A stretch of 64,000 bases of DNA from Cliona cf. orientalis (GCA_963930775.1 OZ005700.1:4656109-4720108), one strand, 5' to 3'. Positions 1 through 12,618 are shown, counted from the stretch's first letter. Numbers and translations: made by a program. Notes: generated by a model from the letters alone, not told the origin.

Positions 1-178
1 ATTATAACATTGTATATACATTTGTATCCTGGCAAGTATACGCCACCCCCCCTCCCAAACAGAAACACTAGAGCAACACTATTGATACAATGTAATGTGC
101 TCAGCTAGATCTGCGAAAGACTACAATAATGAACAGAACTGGTCACTTTTACCCTTTGTACATGAGCACATCTAGGAT

Positions 179-396
179 ACCGTATAGCAAGAAAATTTAA
201 TTTCGAGGGAGAAACTTTCGTGGATCGGTAGGAATGGGGCAGCTAGTTCGCGGAGAAAACTTTTGCGAATGTTAAACTGATTGCACAGATGAGTGTGGCA
301 TGTCTAAATCATGTGGAGAAACTATCGCGGGTTAACTGCTGTAAAATCATGAAATTTGTGAAACTTTTCTCCCTCGAAAGTTTCCCGCTACACAGT
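179..396. repeat. MITE-like inverted repeat, TATAGCGGG family
   Basis: Ends read ACCGTATAGC at the left and GCTACACAGT at the right, and the adjoining bases (ATTTCGAGGGAGAAAC and its complement) pair as well, so this is a short non-autonomous inverted-repeat element. The same family occurs as a compact copy at 8340-8443 and as single ends near 7799, 11695 and 57937. No coding capacity is visible. A frame starting at 289 crosses the right arm and is chance. Confidence 0.6.
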
Positions 397-703
397 AATT
401 ACCAGTACGTTGAATACAAGATCCATAGACTTACCAAACCATTTCTTATTTGGTTCAATCCTTGCCACTTCTCCTGCTACAGCACTATCTTGAAAGGGTG
501 CAGGTTTCACTACATGACCCCTCTTGTTTCTGTACGGTGTAAGCCACAGCATTACTACAATCATCACATAACAGTTGGATCCCATATTCAAATCACAGAA
601 TAGGTCCGCAGGCAATTACGTAATAAGTAGTATGCAGCAGTACCATACCAGGGCATGCATGCTGTGTCAGTAGTTTGGTATACACTGAGAGCCAAGAAGT
701 TAG

Positions 704-899
704 TTACTGTAAATCATGAATAATATTTCATTGTTAAATGTTTTCAGACAGCTTGGCTTGTTCAAAAATTAAACACACGAAAATACATATGCAACATTAA
801 TAATAATGCGGTACAGGGTCATTTGTTTGAAATTTTATTTACGCGAAAAACTATTGCACGAAATACTTTTAGACACGAAATATTTGCTATTTACAGTAA
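704..899. repeat. MITE-like element, TTACTGTAAAT family, copy 1
   Basis: The left end TTACTGTAAATCATGAATA and right end ATTTGCTATTTACAGTAA are inverted repeats. Related copies lie at 12619-12806 (opposite orientation) and 58776-58959. All three share an interior with a 'gcggtacag' block. The three copies have diverged, so this is an old family. Confidence 0.6.
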
Positions 900-949
900 T
901 CTGCTAGTGTGCTACAATCAGTGATAAGCTAGTTGTCTTGTTGGATCTA

Positions 950-1250
950 TGGCTTATTACACACACTTTTCAAGTTGAAAAGAAGCCATTGCTGTCTCGT
1001 TTGTTCATCGAAAACCTGCCAGGGAGCGAGGAAGGCAGCGGTGACCAGCAATTGACGCCATAATTCTTGAATGAAGCATTTCCAGCAAAAGCCACACGAC
1101 AAAATCCTAGAAAACACCACTAAGAACCCTGTGATACCTTTTTTTGATGTTAAAAACGAGGTACATACTATAGCCATAGGCAGCAGATTTCGCAGTAACA
1201 GACAGACATATCAAAGGAGTACCATAACCCTTCCGGCGCATGCGCACCAA
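950..1250. repeat. Dispersed repeat, copy 1
   Basis: The stretch 'gctgtctcgtttgttcat' followed by 'gaggaaggcag' and 'ggtcagcaa'-like blocks recurs in the same order at 12140-12425. The right part, with 'acagacaga' and a trailing 'gggttaatta', resembles the inverted copy that begins near 6076. Origin unknown; no gene seen. Confidence 0.5.
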
Positions 1251-1441
1251 GGGTTAATTACAAAATACTTCAGTATCCTGTTGCAACTCCCCCTGATTTT
1301 ACAATTTAAAGATACCTTTTTTAGACACCTTATCATAAGCACGGGTTTATAAGTGCATCAAGGAACTAAGTAATTGCATATTTAGAAGTAAGTGCATACT
1401 TTCTTCCTATTAGGAAATAGGCGCACTACCATCTAGAGCTA

Positions 1442-1740
1442 TTTAGATCCTAGTTGTAATGAATACTGTGATCTGATTGGTATCTATTTCCCGTATAAAG
1501 CTCATAAACCTGTAAAAAATGTTGCCTATGGTTAGGATTGTCGCTAGGCAGCAGTTTATATGTCAAGCATATGGGCATTATCGCTAGGATCTAAAATTGT
1601 TCGACACTGTTTAGTCAGTTTCTACGTGATTTAGAAGACCTCAGGGCTCAATAGAACCCTCACTTTGCTCGGGACTCTACACAGAGCCCTTCGGTCTTCT
1701 AAATCATGTAGAAACCTCCTAAACAGTGTCTAACTATTAT
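1442..1740. repeat. Two-part hairpin repeat, copy 1
   Basis: The left part is bounded by 'tagatcctag' and its complement 'ctaggatcta'. The right part is a long hairpin whose arms carry 'cactgttta', 'tttctacgtgatttagaag' and 'acctcagggctc', each found again as its complement. A second copy with the same two-part layout lies at 46973-47306. Confidence 0.65.
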
Positions 1741-2593
1741 GTGTGGGTTATAATCCGAGGTGTAGGTGGCTATGGGGGGCCGTCTGTATCGATAAAGAGC
1801 GCTAGAGCTGCTCGAATGCAGCCATAATCGAGTGACCGCGGTAGTCATCGACAACTGAAACGGTTTCCTTCCTTCAAGGCTCCCAGATCTGACCTACAAT
1901 ACAGTGAGCACAGCCTTTGTCATTTACTGCAGCGATATCTCGCTGGACAAGTACACACCTGCACTCAATAAGGGGAACATTTGGACACTTTCTTATAGAA
2001 ATGCCATTATAGTTACAGCTTTACTCTCTGTCATGGGAAAACCTTCAATACTTTGGACTACTATAAGCATGATATAATTTTGGCCTGCTATAATGTATTT
2101 ACTAATTCATTCATAATTTCTTCAACTGTTTACAAGGGACACAAATTCCTCATTAGTTATTGTAGCTAGGGAGTTCTGTGTTATACATGTAATTTTGTTC
2201 TGATCAACAATAACAGTAGCAGTTTATATGTACTTGTATAGGGAATGGTACCATGGCAGTCATAGATATTAAATAGTATGGTATGATAACGAACACTATA
2301 TATAATTCCAAGTGTGCATATACATGCAAGTATTTTGTGTGATGGATTCTAAAGCATGGTTACAGATACAACAATTTGCATTGCATAATAGATAATGGTT
2401 GCATTGCTTGCAGTAGTAGAAAGAGCGACATCGCAGTCCTGAAGCACTGAAAACACGGCAGGTTTCCTAGCGTATTGGAAAAGTGATTGTATTCAGGATC
2501 ATTAATTTGTAAAATGAGTTGCCATCTTTACAAAAATAAAAAGGCCTCAAATTAAACATGCCTTAACGTAGGTCGGGTTTCGAATACATCTAT
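1741..2593. other. No gene seen; AT-rich spacer
   Basis: I see no supported gene or structured repeat in this stretch. It is AT-rich and frames are short on both strands. Confidence 0.5.
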
Positions 2594-4171
2594 CACTAGT
2601 AGACGTAAATCCTATTAAATTGCTTGGATATTCCCATGATATTGTTGTGAAGTCTCAAATTTATGCCATGAAATTCGCGTCATGGCATAGTAAAGGGATA
2701 GTAAAAGGATTTTCATAGGCCGTGATGTTGCTATGATTTATATCTGTGAGTGTAGTATGCATTTCATAGGGTTTGAAAATCATGTGATTTTGTAAGCAGG
2801 TATGAAAATGCCATGATTTGATTGAGTTGGTATTTCACATGCTGTGAAAATCCTATGATTTATCCTAATAGCAAGTGAACATCCATGAAATACCCATGAA
2901 ATTAAAATCATAGGCTCCCTTGCAATTGCCTATGATTTAAGTACAATCGATACTGACATAATGTAAGATATGCATTTAATGGGAATATCATGGGTTCTCC
3001 AGCACATACATTTCACATGCATTCAAGAAAGAAGCCAATCAGATGCATTCAGTATGATAAAAAGCAGCTGCTACCAGTTTTAAACCAGGCTAATTTTTTG
3101 AAGATGGCTGTTCAGTTGTTCATAAGTGAACAGCAATCTAAGGAGATAAGCCAATTTTGGGAATATTTAAGCTTGGAGTATCAAAGAAGATGGAAGAAGA
3201 TCAACCTGCAGCTGGATTAGGTGTGAGTGCTGTGTCTGGTGTTCAAGCTCAATCCAAGCCTGTGCAGCTGCTCACAAGAGAAAAACAACAAATCTACTGA
3301 AGCCCAGGCAGTATTTCAGGTAAGGACCTGTGGGCTATGCCAGCTAGCTTGGCTTAATCACTTAAGCACTTTGGTATGTGGTAGTCTGGCCAGTTAGCCC
3401 CCCTCCCTTTCCAGGTTTTTGAGTTTTATACCTCAGTGTAGTGAATAGGAGAGGGGAGTGGGTCTGACTGGTATGTAGCTACAGCAGTTTTGATATACTG
3501 GTTAGGCTCTTAATTAAATGGTGTACATATATGCTGTGTATTGCAGTGAAGTGGATGGTGGGGCCTAACACTAAGCCAGAGGAATGGTGGTTGATGATGT
3601 ATTCTTTCTATAGTATACGGATGATGGCAGTGTGGAAGCAAGGCGAGGATCAACATCTAGCAGCAAACTGATTATCCACTGGTACTGTTCAGGAGCTAAA
3701 GGACTTGTATGCCAGTTAGTGACTGTCCTGTAACTCTCAGTCTTCATAATAATATGCAGAATTTCTTAATTATTGTTACCATGGTTATAGCACAGTGTCA
3801 TAATAATATTATCATACTAATATCATGGAAATATCACAATAATTTCAGAGGATTATATTCTATAGGAATTAGCAGATATCATGGTAATTTCACAGCATAA
3901 TCATGCTGTGTTATGCTATGAAAATGCCATTAAACAACCAACAATTTCATGGGTACATATTTCATAGGAATTTCATGGCATTCAATAGATCACAAATATC
4001 ACAGGATTTTCATTGGTCTGTTTTTCATGGCATAACAATGGTAATATCATGGTATTTTCAAAGAAATATGACCTCTTAAATGTTAACGAATCATGGGGTA
4101 CCAGGGTGTGAAAAATACGTAATGCCTATGAAAACAATTCATAGGCATTTCATGGGTTTTGCCTACTAGTG
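2594..4171. mobile_element. Non-autonomous DNA transposon with subterminal repeats
   Basis: The outer ends are CACTAGTAG at the left and CTACTAGTG at the right. Both are flanked by TAT, a possible 3-bp target duplication. The terminal roughly 350 bp on each side are crowded with variants of 'catgaaat', 'cataggaatttcat' and 'catgg' in both orientations, as expected for subterminal transposase-binding repeats. The middle is ordinary sequence with only one short frame (2990-3220), which I do not recognise. The superfamily is not determined. Confidence 0.6.
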
Positions 4172-6069
4172 TATATTAGTTAAACGATTGTAAATGGTGC
4201 TAAATAAGCCAGATTGCATTTATAATGATTGCGAACTGCCAGCCCTAGAGGTGTGGCTTGTGAGGCTGCATGTGGGGTGGGCTATTAATAGAATACCATA
4301 CTGCTGGAGCCAGTGTGCTTGGCTGGGTGGTTGGCAGGTTGACAGTTGGCTTGAAGAATCGAAGAAGATTCATTCTCGGCAATCGACAGCTGTATATGTA
4401 TATGCATGCAAGTATATCAAACACGTGTGAGATCGAGAACGCATGCATGTTTTTCAATCGCGAGCGCTCAAGCACAAGCAAAAGGGGTGTGATCACATGT
4501 AATATTATTCATTGCGTATTCTTTTTCTTGCGATTCTTTTGATTGCGTCTTGTATAAAAACTCGCCATTCGCAATCAAAAGAATCTCCCATTCAAAACCT
4601 GATCTATGGCACTAACTGAGACTTGGCATTTTTTGTGTTTATATCACCCAACATAATAAGTGGGGCTAGCTTATATATATGATATTATAACTACGTAGCA
4701 TCTTACCTTCTAAGCTCTTTAGCTTCAAAGATACAGTGTATACATAAGGGAACGAGACTATGCATTCCATGCTTGGGCATGGGCAGAGATAAGTATGAAA
4801 TTTAGTGTAAACAGTGTAAAAGCACATCTTACATGACCTTCGACCTCACGAACTGGGCCCCATGCAGCTGTTAGAAAAATCGCTGACCTTGCATCCAATT
4901 ATTTCACACGCTTAATTGTCTTGCAAGCGCACGCCCCACTTGCAGATTGATAAATAACTTGTTAGGTTGATAAAATCTCTTGTAGGTTTGATAAGTGATT
5001 TATCAACCTCCATTTGAGCATTCTGATTGGGCAGAATGTTACAACCATGGTAGAAAAACATGTAATGCAATGAGCAGCATAAGCATCTATTGTCTTTTTC
5101 CTGGTTGCTGTTTCTAGATGGACTTCAAATTGATTTTGAGCCATGTGCGTATGAACTCTGCACGTCACTGACGACCCTTACCCACCTGTATACATAGGGT
5201 TTGAATTGGCCAATTCAGTACCATCTTTTAAGCACATCTAGGATTTAAACGTAGAGCTTCTTGCAATGGGCGCATGTGCTTAAAAATCCTCATCTATGGT
5301 CTATATTTCACACACTGCTACATGCAAAACTGAGTGATTCCTTGAATTAGTTGATCCATGGTCTTCAGTATAGACTCCTTTTGAACCAATTATACGTATT
5401 TATTAAGCTCATGCCAGGGATTTTAGGTTTAATCAGACGCTCCCATGAAGAAAAGAGATAGTGGTATTGCCATGGTCGAAGCCCAAGTTGCAAAAGAATG
5501 TGTTTAGTGTAAGAATCATACCGCAAATTCATTCCATTATTATATTGCATGGCCCTGTGTTTGGGATGCAATGGCACCACTACAGCTTGTGAGAGGTTAC
5601 TCAACTACAGTAATGGCAGGTACTGTTGATGGCACCGAATCAATAGGGTTGAACAGTAGTGGTAAAATCTGATAATAGGATTTGTTTGAATCTAGTTGGC
5701 AGAGAAACAGAAATATCATTGTCATTAGCAAACAGCACTACTATATATCGCTTCTTTCTAGTGGCAGACCCAGGAATTTGATGGGGATTATTAAATTATG
5801 CACACGCTTGAAAATTTGGGGGAATCACACCTCCCATGCAAGCTAGTAATAAAGATCATGTCAGTTAATGTCAGAACAAGGAAGTGGGGAATTCCCTTTC
5901 ATTAGAAACGAAAATACATGCAGTAAACAGAAGCTATGGTATAGCTACCTACATGTATGAGATAAATAGGATAAGACTATGTTGTTTACAAAACCAATTT
6001 CTATCTAATAAAGACATGGAATGTACATTCACAAGTACAGTACATATATTCGAGTCGTATAGTTGACTA
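4172..6069. other. No gene seen
   Basis: Overlapping frames at 4194-4540 on both strands look like chance. A hairpin formed by 'gcgattcttttgattgcg' and its complement lies near 4530-4590. Nothing else recognisable is present. Confidence 0.5.
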
Positions 6070-6200
6070 TAATATTAACCCTCGCTGCAAAGCGTAAGCG
6101 GAGGGTTACTGCAATCATTTGGCGATTTTTGTCAGTCCATCCGTCTGTCCGTCTCAACCCTCTTATGCTAAATAGTAAGGGTCACATGAGAGAAAGTATG
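6070..6200. repeat. Dispersed repeat end (CCTCGCTG family)
   Basis: This stretch contains 'aaccctcgctg', 'ggagggttactgcaatcat' and then 'tcagtccatccgtctgtccg'. It is the complement-oriented relative of sequence at about 12360-12420 and weakly of 1190-1250. Function unknown. Confidence 0.4.
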
Positions 6201-8339
6201 CATTCGAGGCATAAAGGAATAGTGGTGGTGTAGTAGTGTGCAGCTGTTGCCATGGAGTCTGTGTTTACATGGCACCTACCTCCAGCTGATTGACTATAAT
6301 CGCCATTCTGTGCTTTACTGGTCAGTTGTCAATGCAGTGAGTGTAAACAGGCAGTGGCTCTCAAACACACAATTCAGTTTGGTTGGTTTAGGTATGTGTA
6401 CAAAAGCTTTCAGTTTGTATAGTGACATAGCCAGGTGCCTTTCCCCTATTCCTACATCATGCACTGACTCTAAGAGAGACTTAAACAGTACCATGACCAT
6501 GTTCAGGTGCAATGGTAGTGAATGACTCAATCGATGGTATAATAATTGCAGGTGGTGGTGTCCATTCCAATTTAAATAGGTGCCGCCTAAAAATAGTTGA
6601 CATCTGCAAAGGTATATACCTCACACTAAAACTGAAATTGTGCAAGGTGCCTAAATTAAAACATTCATGTATATGGTAACTCAGAGTGATAGATGTTGAG
6701 ACTGATGTGAGTGTTGTTATTGGTAAATATGGGTACAGCAGTGGCGGATTTAGGAGTTTAGCTCTCCTTTAGGCTAAATCAGAAATTTATTACACTGGCT
6801 ATACAAAAGTACTAAGCGAAAATGAATGCACTTGAGTGCAGAACCCTCACCAGTGGCATAGCCAGGGGGTGCTCAGGGTGCTCGAGCACCCCGTTCTGCT
6901 CTTGGACTAGTTGACATAATCTATAGAACAGCCTCATCCAGCACCCCCTTAGCTAATACAAACTGTCTACTACAAAATAGCAGCTTAAAAGACAGTTAGA
7001 AGCTTATCTTATCCCAAGATTTGGCCGAAAACCTTGAGCTAGCTTGCTAGCTATGTTCAGAACGCGTTCTGTGACTATTTGAGCTTTTACCTTACCTGTT
7101 AATAAGTGGTCGTGGCTTAAAATTTTGCTCGCGTTCTTTGCATGCGTAGTCCAGCATCCCTTACCTAAAATCCTGGCTATAGTATATGCCCCTGCTCACC
7201 GCTACATGTATGCATGCATAAATCTAGTCCGGCGAGCTAGCCCCTCCTCTTTTCTTGCAAGAGAGGAGAGGCTAGCTCGCCAGTCTAGCATGACTCATGC
7301 TCGTGTATAGCATGGCTCACTTGCATATGCATATTCAATATCAGGAGCTACATACATTGTACCCTGCATACCTAGGTGCTATGCTACATGTAACCATGTA
7401 CATGTCGAATAAATTAGCTACTGCTTCGATACCTTTGTGGAGTTAAAAACAACCAAAATAATGGCTACTGTACCTGCAACTCTAAGCGATCAATATCCAA
7501 AGAACCATGAAGAGTGGACCTATAGAATCATATTTTTGTCATTTTTGCCATGCACCAACACATTTATTGTAGTACTGTCAATGATAACACTTGTGCTCTG
7601 GGGAAACTCATTATAGTAGCACCTCTTAGTCACCTCCTTAATTAATTTTAGGCATACTCTGATCTCCTCACTACTTTTTCAGTTCTAATTAGAGGCACCA
7701 TTACAAGCTGTAATTATTTTAGTGGTGCCTAAAATTAAATAGTAAACATATTATGGTACCTTGAACGCTTGCTTTTAATGCTGATAAATTTAGCACTACC
7801 GTATAGCGGGAAATTTTCGAGGGTAGCAATTTTCACGGATGTGGGGTTTTGAACTTTTTCGCGTTTTGTTTTTCGAGGATCAGCCCTGAGACAAAGCCAC
7901 ACCCCCAAATTGGATACAATAAAAACCACGCCCCTCTTCTTTCACACGTGCGTGGAAATCATAGCAGATAGTGTTAAACGCGAGCTGTGGAGGTGATGAT
8001 CCGTGGCTACCACGGCACGAGTATCAAAGCATTTGGGAGGCTGAAGTTGGAGAAAATCTGACGTGTATCTGAGAGCCTGGCAACGTCCGTGACCCCTACG
8101 CTGTAGCTGTCACAAAACCCGAGTCTTCAACAATAGTGGTACACGTCCCAAGAAAAATGTCAGCTATATGTTCGCTCTTTCTTCGAAAATGGCTTGCTAG
8201 CGCTACAAATGGTGCATTTTCTATTCAGCATGCCTTGTGGTTAATATTAATCACACCCATTCTACTGATATCATGTGCTGGTGCACATGGGACTGCGCAT
8301 GCTCGAGCTAAGTCAGTGTAGGAACAGGCCGTCAAGTCA
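6201..8339. other. No gene seen; repeat fragments
   Basis: Fragments of dispersed repeats are present: 'ggtgctcagggtgctcgagcacccc' type sequence around 6850-6895 and a one-sided TATAGCGGG-family end at 7799. No coding region has splice or motif support. Confidence 0.45.
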
Positions 8340-8443
8340 TACCGTATAGCGGGAAATTTTCAAGGTACAAAATTTCGCGGATTCACCCTGATCCGCGAAA
8401 ACAGCGAAAATTAATACCCTCGAAAATTTCCCGCTATACGGTA
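8340..8443. repeat. Complete compact MITE, TATAGCGGG family
   Basis: The near-perfect inverted repeats TACCGTATAGCGGGAAATTT and its complement enclose a short AT-rich middle with a second inner pair ('gcggat'/'atccgc'). The TA at each end is compatible with a Tc1/mariner-type TA duplication. This is the best-preserved copy of the family in the window. Confidence 0.75.
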
Positions 8444-10017
8444 TGTTCTAAAAGTGGTGATTATATAGTTTTGCAGTCACAGGTCACCACACTTGAAACT
8501 GATTGGCGCATGCTATACAGTGCACTGGAACCAGGCTTTATACTTATGCGTTTCATCACACCAGACCCTTTCTTGATTTGTTACCCCGCGCGCATGCACA
8601 AGGGGTAGGGCAATCAGCTTCGTCTGCCGTCGTTGTCAGCATAAAAATCACCAGATCTGGAGATCTAGGCGTCGAGTACAACATATCCGTCAATATTGTC
8701 AAAAAACTGGCTTCACCATCTTTCTAATCATTTGACAAGGCGCATAAGCATTGCAAAAAATTCACTTTGTTGGCCATGCCTATGGCCAGACGTGTGCTTA
8801 AGATCATTGTGCTCATCAGTGTCTGAGAATGCTGATAAATAGATACATGTAGCTCCATCTTCATTGTGCCAAAAATATCCCTGATCTACCATTCCCAGAC
8901 ATCCTGGCACCTGAAGTACACCATAGTCAGTTGTTTGGGTCTACAAACATAAGATAAATATCATAGACCGTAGAATTCCGCGATTATCTCCCCCCCCCCC
9001 CCCCCCCCCCCCGGCACATAAGCCCCTCCCTGCATGCATTTTTAGCTCAAGTTCCAGTATAGGTAGCTTTGTCTCACGTATAAGCACCCCCTCTCTGACT
9101 GGACATTACAGATTGTAAAAATAGTAATAAGCTAGCTATTTGTGTCATATGCCTTATTTTATCATTTTCCTCAAGTTTTGCCCACCAAACAGCCAGCACA
9201 ACACACCTTTTTCCTCCTCCTTTGTACATTTTCAATCTCTTAATCGTGGCCTTATCTCGAGTCATGTGGACACTTCTTGAGAGATCTTGAGTATGAGCTA
9301 AGGTTACAGATAAGAATTTAAAGAAAAATTAATACACACATTAAAACAAAATTGTGCATGTCAATGCCATCACTATAGTACATAGAGAAACAAGAAGACA
9401 CTCATCAGCCTTTGACCTCCACACACTGGTCTACTTGAAAGGACTGTGCGCCAATTTTTGTCAAGCTGATAGCCAGGTATGAATCAAAACTAACAGTCAT
9501 ACATAATAGTTTTCATGACAGTGCAGAGGGCCACATGGAGTGTTTTTCATTCAATGGAGATGCTGAAAGGCAACAAAGCACTTGGCAGCCACTGAGCAGC
9601 TCAAAGAGTGATAACTAATGCGTCGATGAAGCAGCACTATAGCCTTATAGAAAATATAGGGTCCAGCTCTAGTAATAATACTATCATAAAACTCACAGCA
9701 AAAGTTTTCAGGGGCAACTGGCTCTAAAATATAATGAATGATTCAAACGGCTACTTTGGATTGTCTCCAACCCTACACATGGGCAATATGAACATAGGAG
9801 GATAGCTACAGCCTTGTTCCAAGAACACTACCTTGGCTTGTGGACTCGGTGAGATATCGATATTTCTGCGCTGATGTGTGCCCCTAGTTACGGCTACTCC
9901 AATAAAATTTCTGGTTTGGTGCCAGTTCAAAAAGCCATGCGGGCACACAGGTCACTATTATTACCACGTTTATGCTAACAGATGCAAGCTAAAAAAATAA
10001 CGCGTGGGTGGGCGCAC
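8444..10017. other. No gene seen; includes a 23-bp C run
   Basis: A homopolymer of about 23 C occupies 8990-9012. The rest holds no frame that I can support on either strand. Confidence 0.5.
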
Positions 10018-10042
10018 TTAAATAGTAGCAGAGTGCGGTCTG

Positions 10043-10348
10043 ATGGAACAGCTCCCTGAGGTAGTGAAGGCCGCCATCACTGCTGCCTGTAATTCAGGCA
10101 GAACTTTATCTTGGAAAGTCCAGGAAGATGGCAGGGGGACTCTGATCCAGTTAGTCTGGAAACCCGTGTGTGCGGATACTAAGGTGTGCTCTAACTGGAA
10201 TGCCAGAAAGAGATGCCCTGATTTGACCACTTCAGGAAAGCTGGTATCCAGTAAACCTAAAAAGTTGACTCCATCTCGTGCTCGCAGGAATGCTAGGCGC
10301 TTACAAGCCTTTCTGGAAAGAAAGCAGAGTGCACATGCAGCCTGTTAG
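10043..10348 (+). CDS. Unrecognised basic protein, upstream frame of a pair
   Basis: A 101-codon frame opening with ATG. The N-terminal half (residues about 1-60) looks like a small folded region with 'LSWKVQEDGRGTLIQLVWK'. The C-terminal part is strongly basic, with the Arg-rich stretch 'RARRNARRLQAFLERK' at about residues 79-94, suggesting nucleic-acid binding. The next frame (10278-10817) overlaps it by 71 bp in a different phase, so the two may be one coding region broken by a frameshift near 10300-10348, or a two-frame transposon-type unit. I do not recognise the family. A basic retroelement ORF1-like protein is possible but unproven. Confidence 0.4.
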   Translation: MEQLPEVVKAAITAACNSGRTLSWKVQEDGRGTLIQLVWKPVCADTKVCSNWNARKRCPDLTTSGKLVSSKPKKLTPSRARRNARRLQAFLERKQSAHAAC

Positions 10349-10817
10349 TGAGCGGATGGACCCGAATGAGCTGCAACCAGCTCCTTTGGATCACCAGACG
10401 GAGCAAGCTCATCAGGAACTTCTTGATGGCAACATTCGAGTTGATCAGGGCTCTATCCTAGCCTGCGAGCGATCCGATGTAGTTCTAAAATCATTTATTG
10501 ATAACAAAGTTCAGTGTGTTGATTTTCACCTTGACGATGGAGGGCCTGGGCTTGACTTGGAATTAAACTGTGGTGAAATAGTTAGGAAACCGATTGATGT
10601 TGCGAGACCAAATTCTGATGCCCAACCTTCAAGCGGTGCGGTTAGTCATAACCTGTCAGTGGAAGAGCTCATGAAATTTGATGATATCGAGTTTGAAATG
10701 CGTGATGGTGATGGCTCTCCTGGGTTGTTACTGAAGAAAGACAGTCATGTTACCTGGACTCCAATTGCCAGCAGGACTAGGTCTAGGTCTAGAGTCTCTT
10801 CTAAAGATTTATTATAA
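10278..10817 (+). CDS. Unrecognised acidic protein, downstream frame of a pair
   Basis: An open frame of about 179 codons overlaps the end of the 10043-10348 frame by 71 bp in another phase. The first methionines inside it are at about residues 5 and 20. From about residue 27 the protein is acidic and polar, and it ends in a short basic, Ser/Arg-rich tail ('SRTRSRSRVSSK'). There is no domain I know. The natural reading is that the basic frame and this acidic frame once formed a single protein of about 250 residues. The sequence is composition-biased but not repetitive, which argues for former coding use. AT-rich non-coding sequence follows at once. Confidence 0.4.
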   Translation: MLAGMLGAYKPFWKESRVHMQPVSERMDPNELQPAPLDHQTEQAHQELLDGNIRVDQGSILACERSDVVLKSFIDNKVQCVDFHLDDGGPGLDLELNCGEIVRKPIDVARPNSDAQPSSGAVSHNLSVEELMKFDDIEFEMRDGDGSPGLLLKKDSHVTWTPIASRTRSRSRVSSKDLL

Positions 10818-11134
10818 TATAATTTAATTACTATACTGCTGCACCTTTTGTGGTGTGTTTTTCATATCAATAATAATAATAATAATTAGTGGGCGTGGTT
10901 TAAAATTTTGCGTGAATGCGTGGATCACATTACATCTTCGCCTCCTCACATCTTCCGCCGCCTATGGTGACCAGCAACATATCATTTCATTGGAGGGACC
11001 TAAAATGCGTTTTCATCAGTACTCAGAATAGCAATCTATATAATAATAATATTATACTTTTCTGTGAATTATGATGCTAATAGTATACTTGTACTTTGAT
11101 ATGTACAAATCTTGTATACTAATTACAAGTATTA
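10818..11134. other. No gene seen
   Basis: AT-rich, with short AAT runs. The block 11087-11125 ('tatacttgtactttgat...') repeats the centre of the palindrome that follows. Confidence 0.5.
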
Positions 11135-11677
11135 GTATAGGTAATAGTGAGGTTGTATGTTGAATTTGGGTAAAATAGCACTCTGAAATAGGTATTTGGT
11201 TCAAAAATTGTACGAGCGATAGCGAGTACAATTTAATGAACCAAATGCCTATTTCAGAGTGCTATTTATCCAAATTCAACATACAACCTCACTATCACAG
11301 GCTAATAGTATACATACACAAAGTCAGATGGGTATTTCAACTCAGGTGCCTATTTCACTTATAATAGTATACTTGTACTTTGATGTGTACAAATCTTGTA
11401 TACCAATTACATGTATTACAAGTGAAATAGGCATCTGAATTTGAAATACCCTTCTGAGTTGAAATACCTTGCTGACTTTGTGTATGTATACTATTAGCCT
11501 GTGATAGTGAGGTTGTATGTTGAATTTGGATAAATAGCACTCCGAAATAGCACTCCGAAATACGTATTTGGTTCATCAAATTGTACTCGCTATCGCTCGT
11601 ACAATTTTTGAACCAAATACCTATTTCAGAGTGCTATTTTACCCAAATTCAACATACAACCTCACTATTACCTATAC
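11135..11677. repeat. Nested 543-bp palindrome (inverted hairpin pair)
   Basis: The whole block reads as an imperfect inverted repeat. Outer arms start 'gtataggtaatagtgaggt' and end with the complement. Each arm is itself a hairpin (about 11142-11297 and 11505-11668) built on 'gttgtatgttgaatttgg' and its complement, with a loop rich in 'gtacgagcgatagcgagtac'. Between them a second inverted pair ('cacaggctaatagtatac' and complement) brackets the centre. The structure could extrude as a cruciform. No coding region is supported. Confidence 0.8.
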
Positions 11678-12618
11678 AAATTAATCTATGACCGTATAGC
11701 AGGAATCCTTCAAGGAAAACTTCCCGTTCCTCTCTACGATTAAAAGGATCATCAAGAGTTGGTCTCAGACTCCATCTCCACAATTGGAGCAATGACTGTG
11801 TGCACTTTTTACCACATGCACACTATAATCAAGCAATATCGTGCAAAACCTTCGGCGTGCTCAGCCTTAGGTGCAATCAGCAGTATGTACATGTATAGTA
11901 CCTCTCAGTACAATGTAGACTAGCTACTGCAGCCTATGTAGCAGTGTAGTGGTGTTCAACAAACCTTGTAAGAGCATAGAGAAACCGCAAGAAGGCACAT
12001 ACATTGTACATGTGTAATTAATTTTTCGCTTATGATTGCACCATTATAATAATATTATTATAACATTATTAAGCACAACCATGCATGCAGTTTTTGCTGA
12101 ACAGAGCCAAGCAGTGTTGTCACTTGATAGTCTACTGTGATCAGCAATCATCTAGAAAAGAATCAATCGCTGTCTCGTTTGTTCATTGTGAGCTGGTCAA
12201 GAAGTGAGGAAGGCAGAGGTGGTCAGCAAATGTCGCCGGAACTTTTAAACAAAGCGTTTTCAATGAAATCCACGCAATTCATACTTTGAAATTAACACAG
12301 AAAGCCTAATCACACATCACATTCAATGTTTAAACGAGGTATGTAGCTGCTAGCATGGTAACAGGCTGACAGACAGACACACAGAATGACTACAGTATCC
12401 CTCACACTAGCAAGGAAGGTTAATCATGCAGCTACTGGGGATATGGAATCTTGGTTTATTTTATCCACAGCTTCGCACTCCGTGCATTATTTGATTGGAA
12501 TCAGTAGATGCCACTGACAGGACCGGTCTCAGAAGCCACCAGAAAGTCTCATAGATTAAAAAATTAAAACTTTTCTTGAGGAAGCATCCCCCCAGACCCT
12601 GTAGTATAAACAAGCTTT
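11678..12618. other. No gene seen; contains dispersed repeat copy 2
   Basis: At 12140-12425 lies the second, diverged copy of the 950-1250 repeat, with 'cgctgtctcgtttgttcat' and 'acagacagacacacag' in the same order. The remainder is AT-rich non-coding sequence. Confidence 0.5.
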
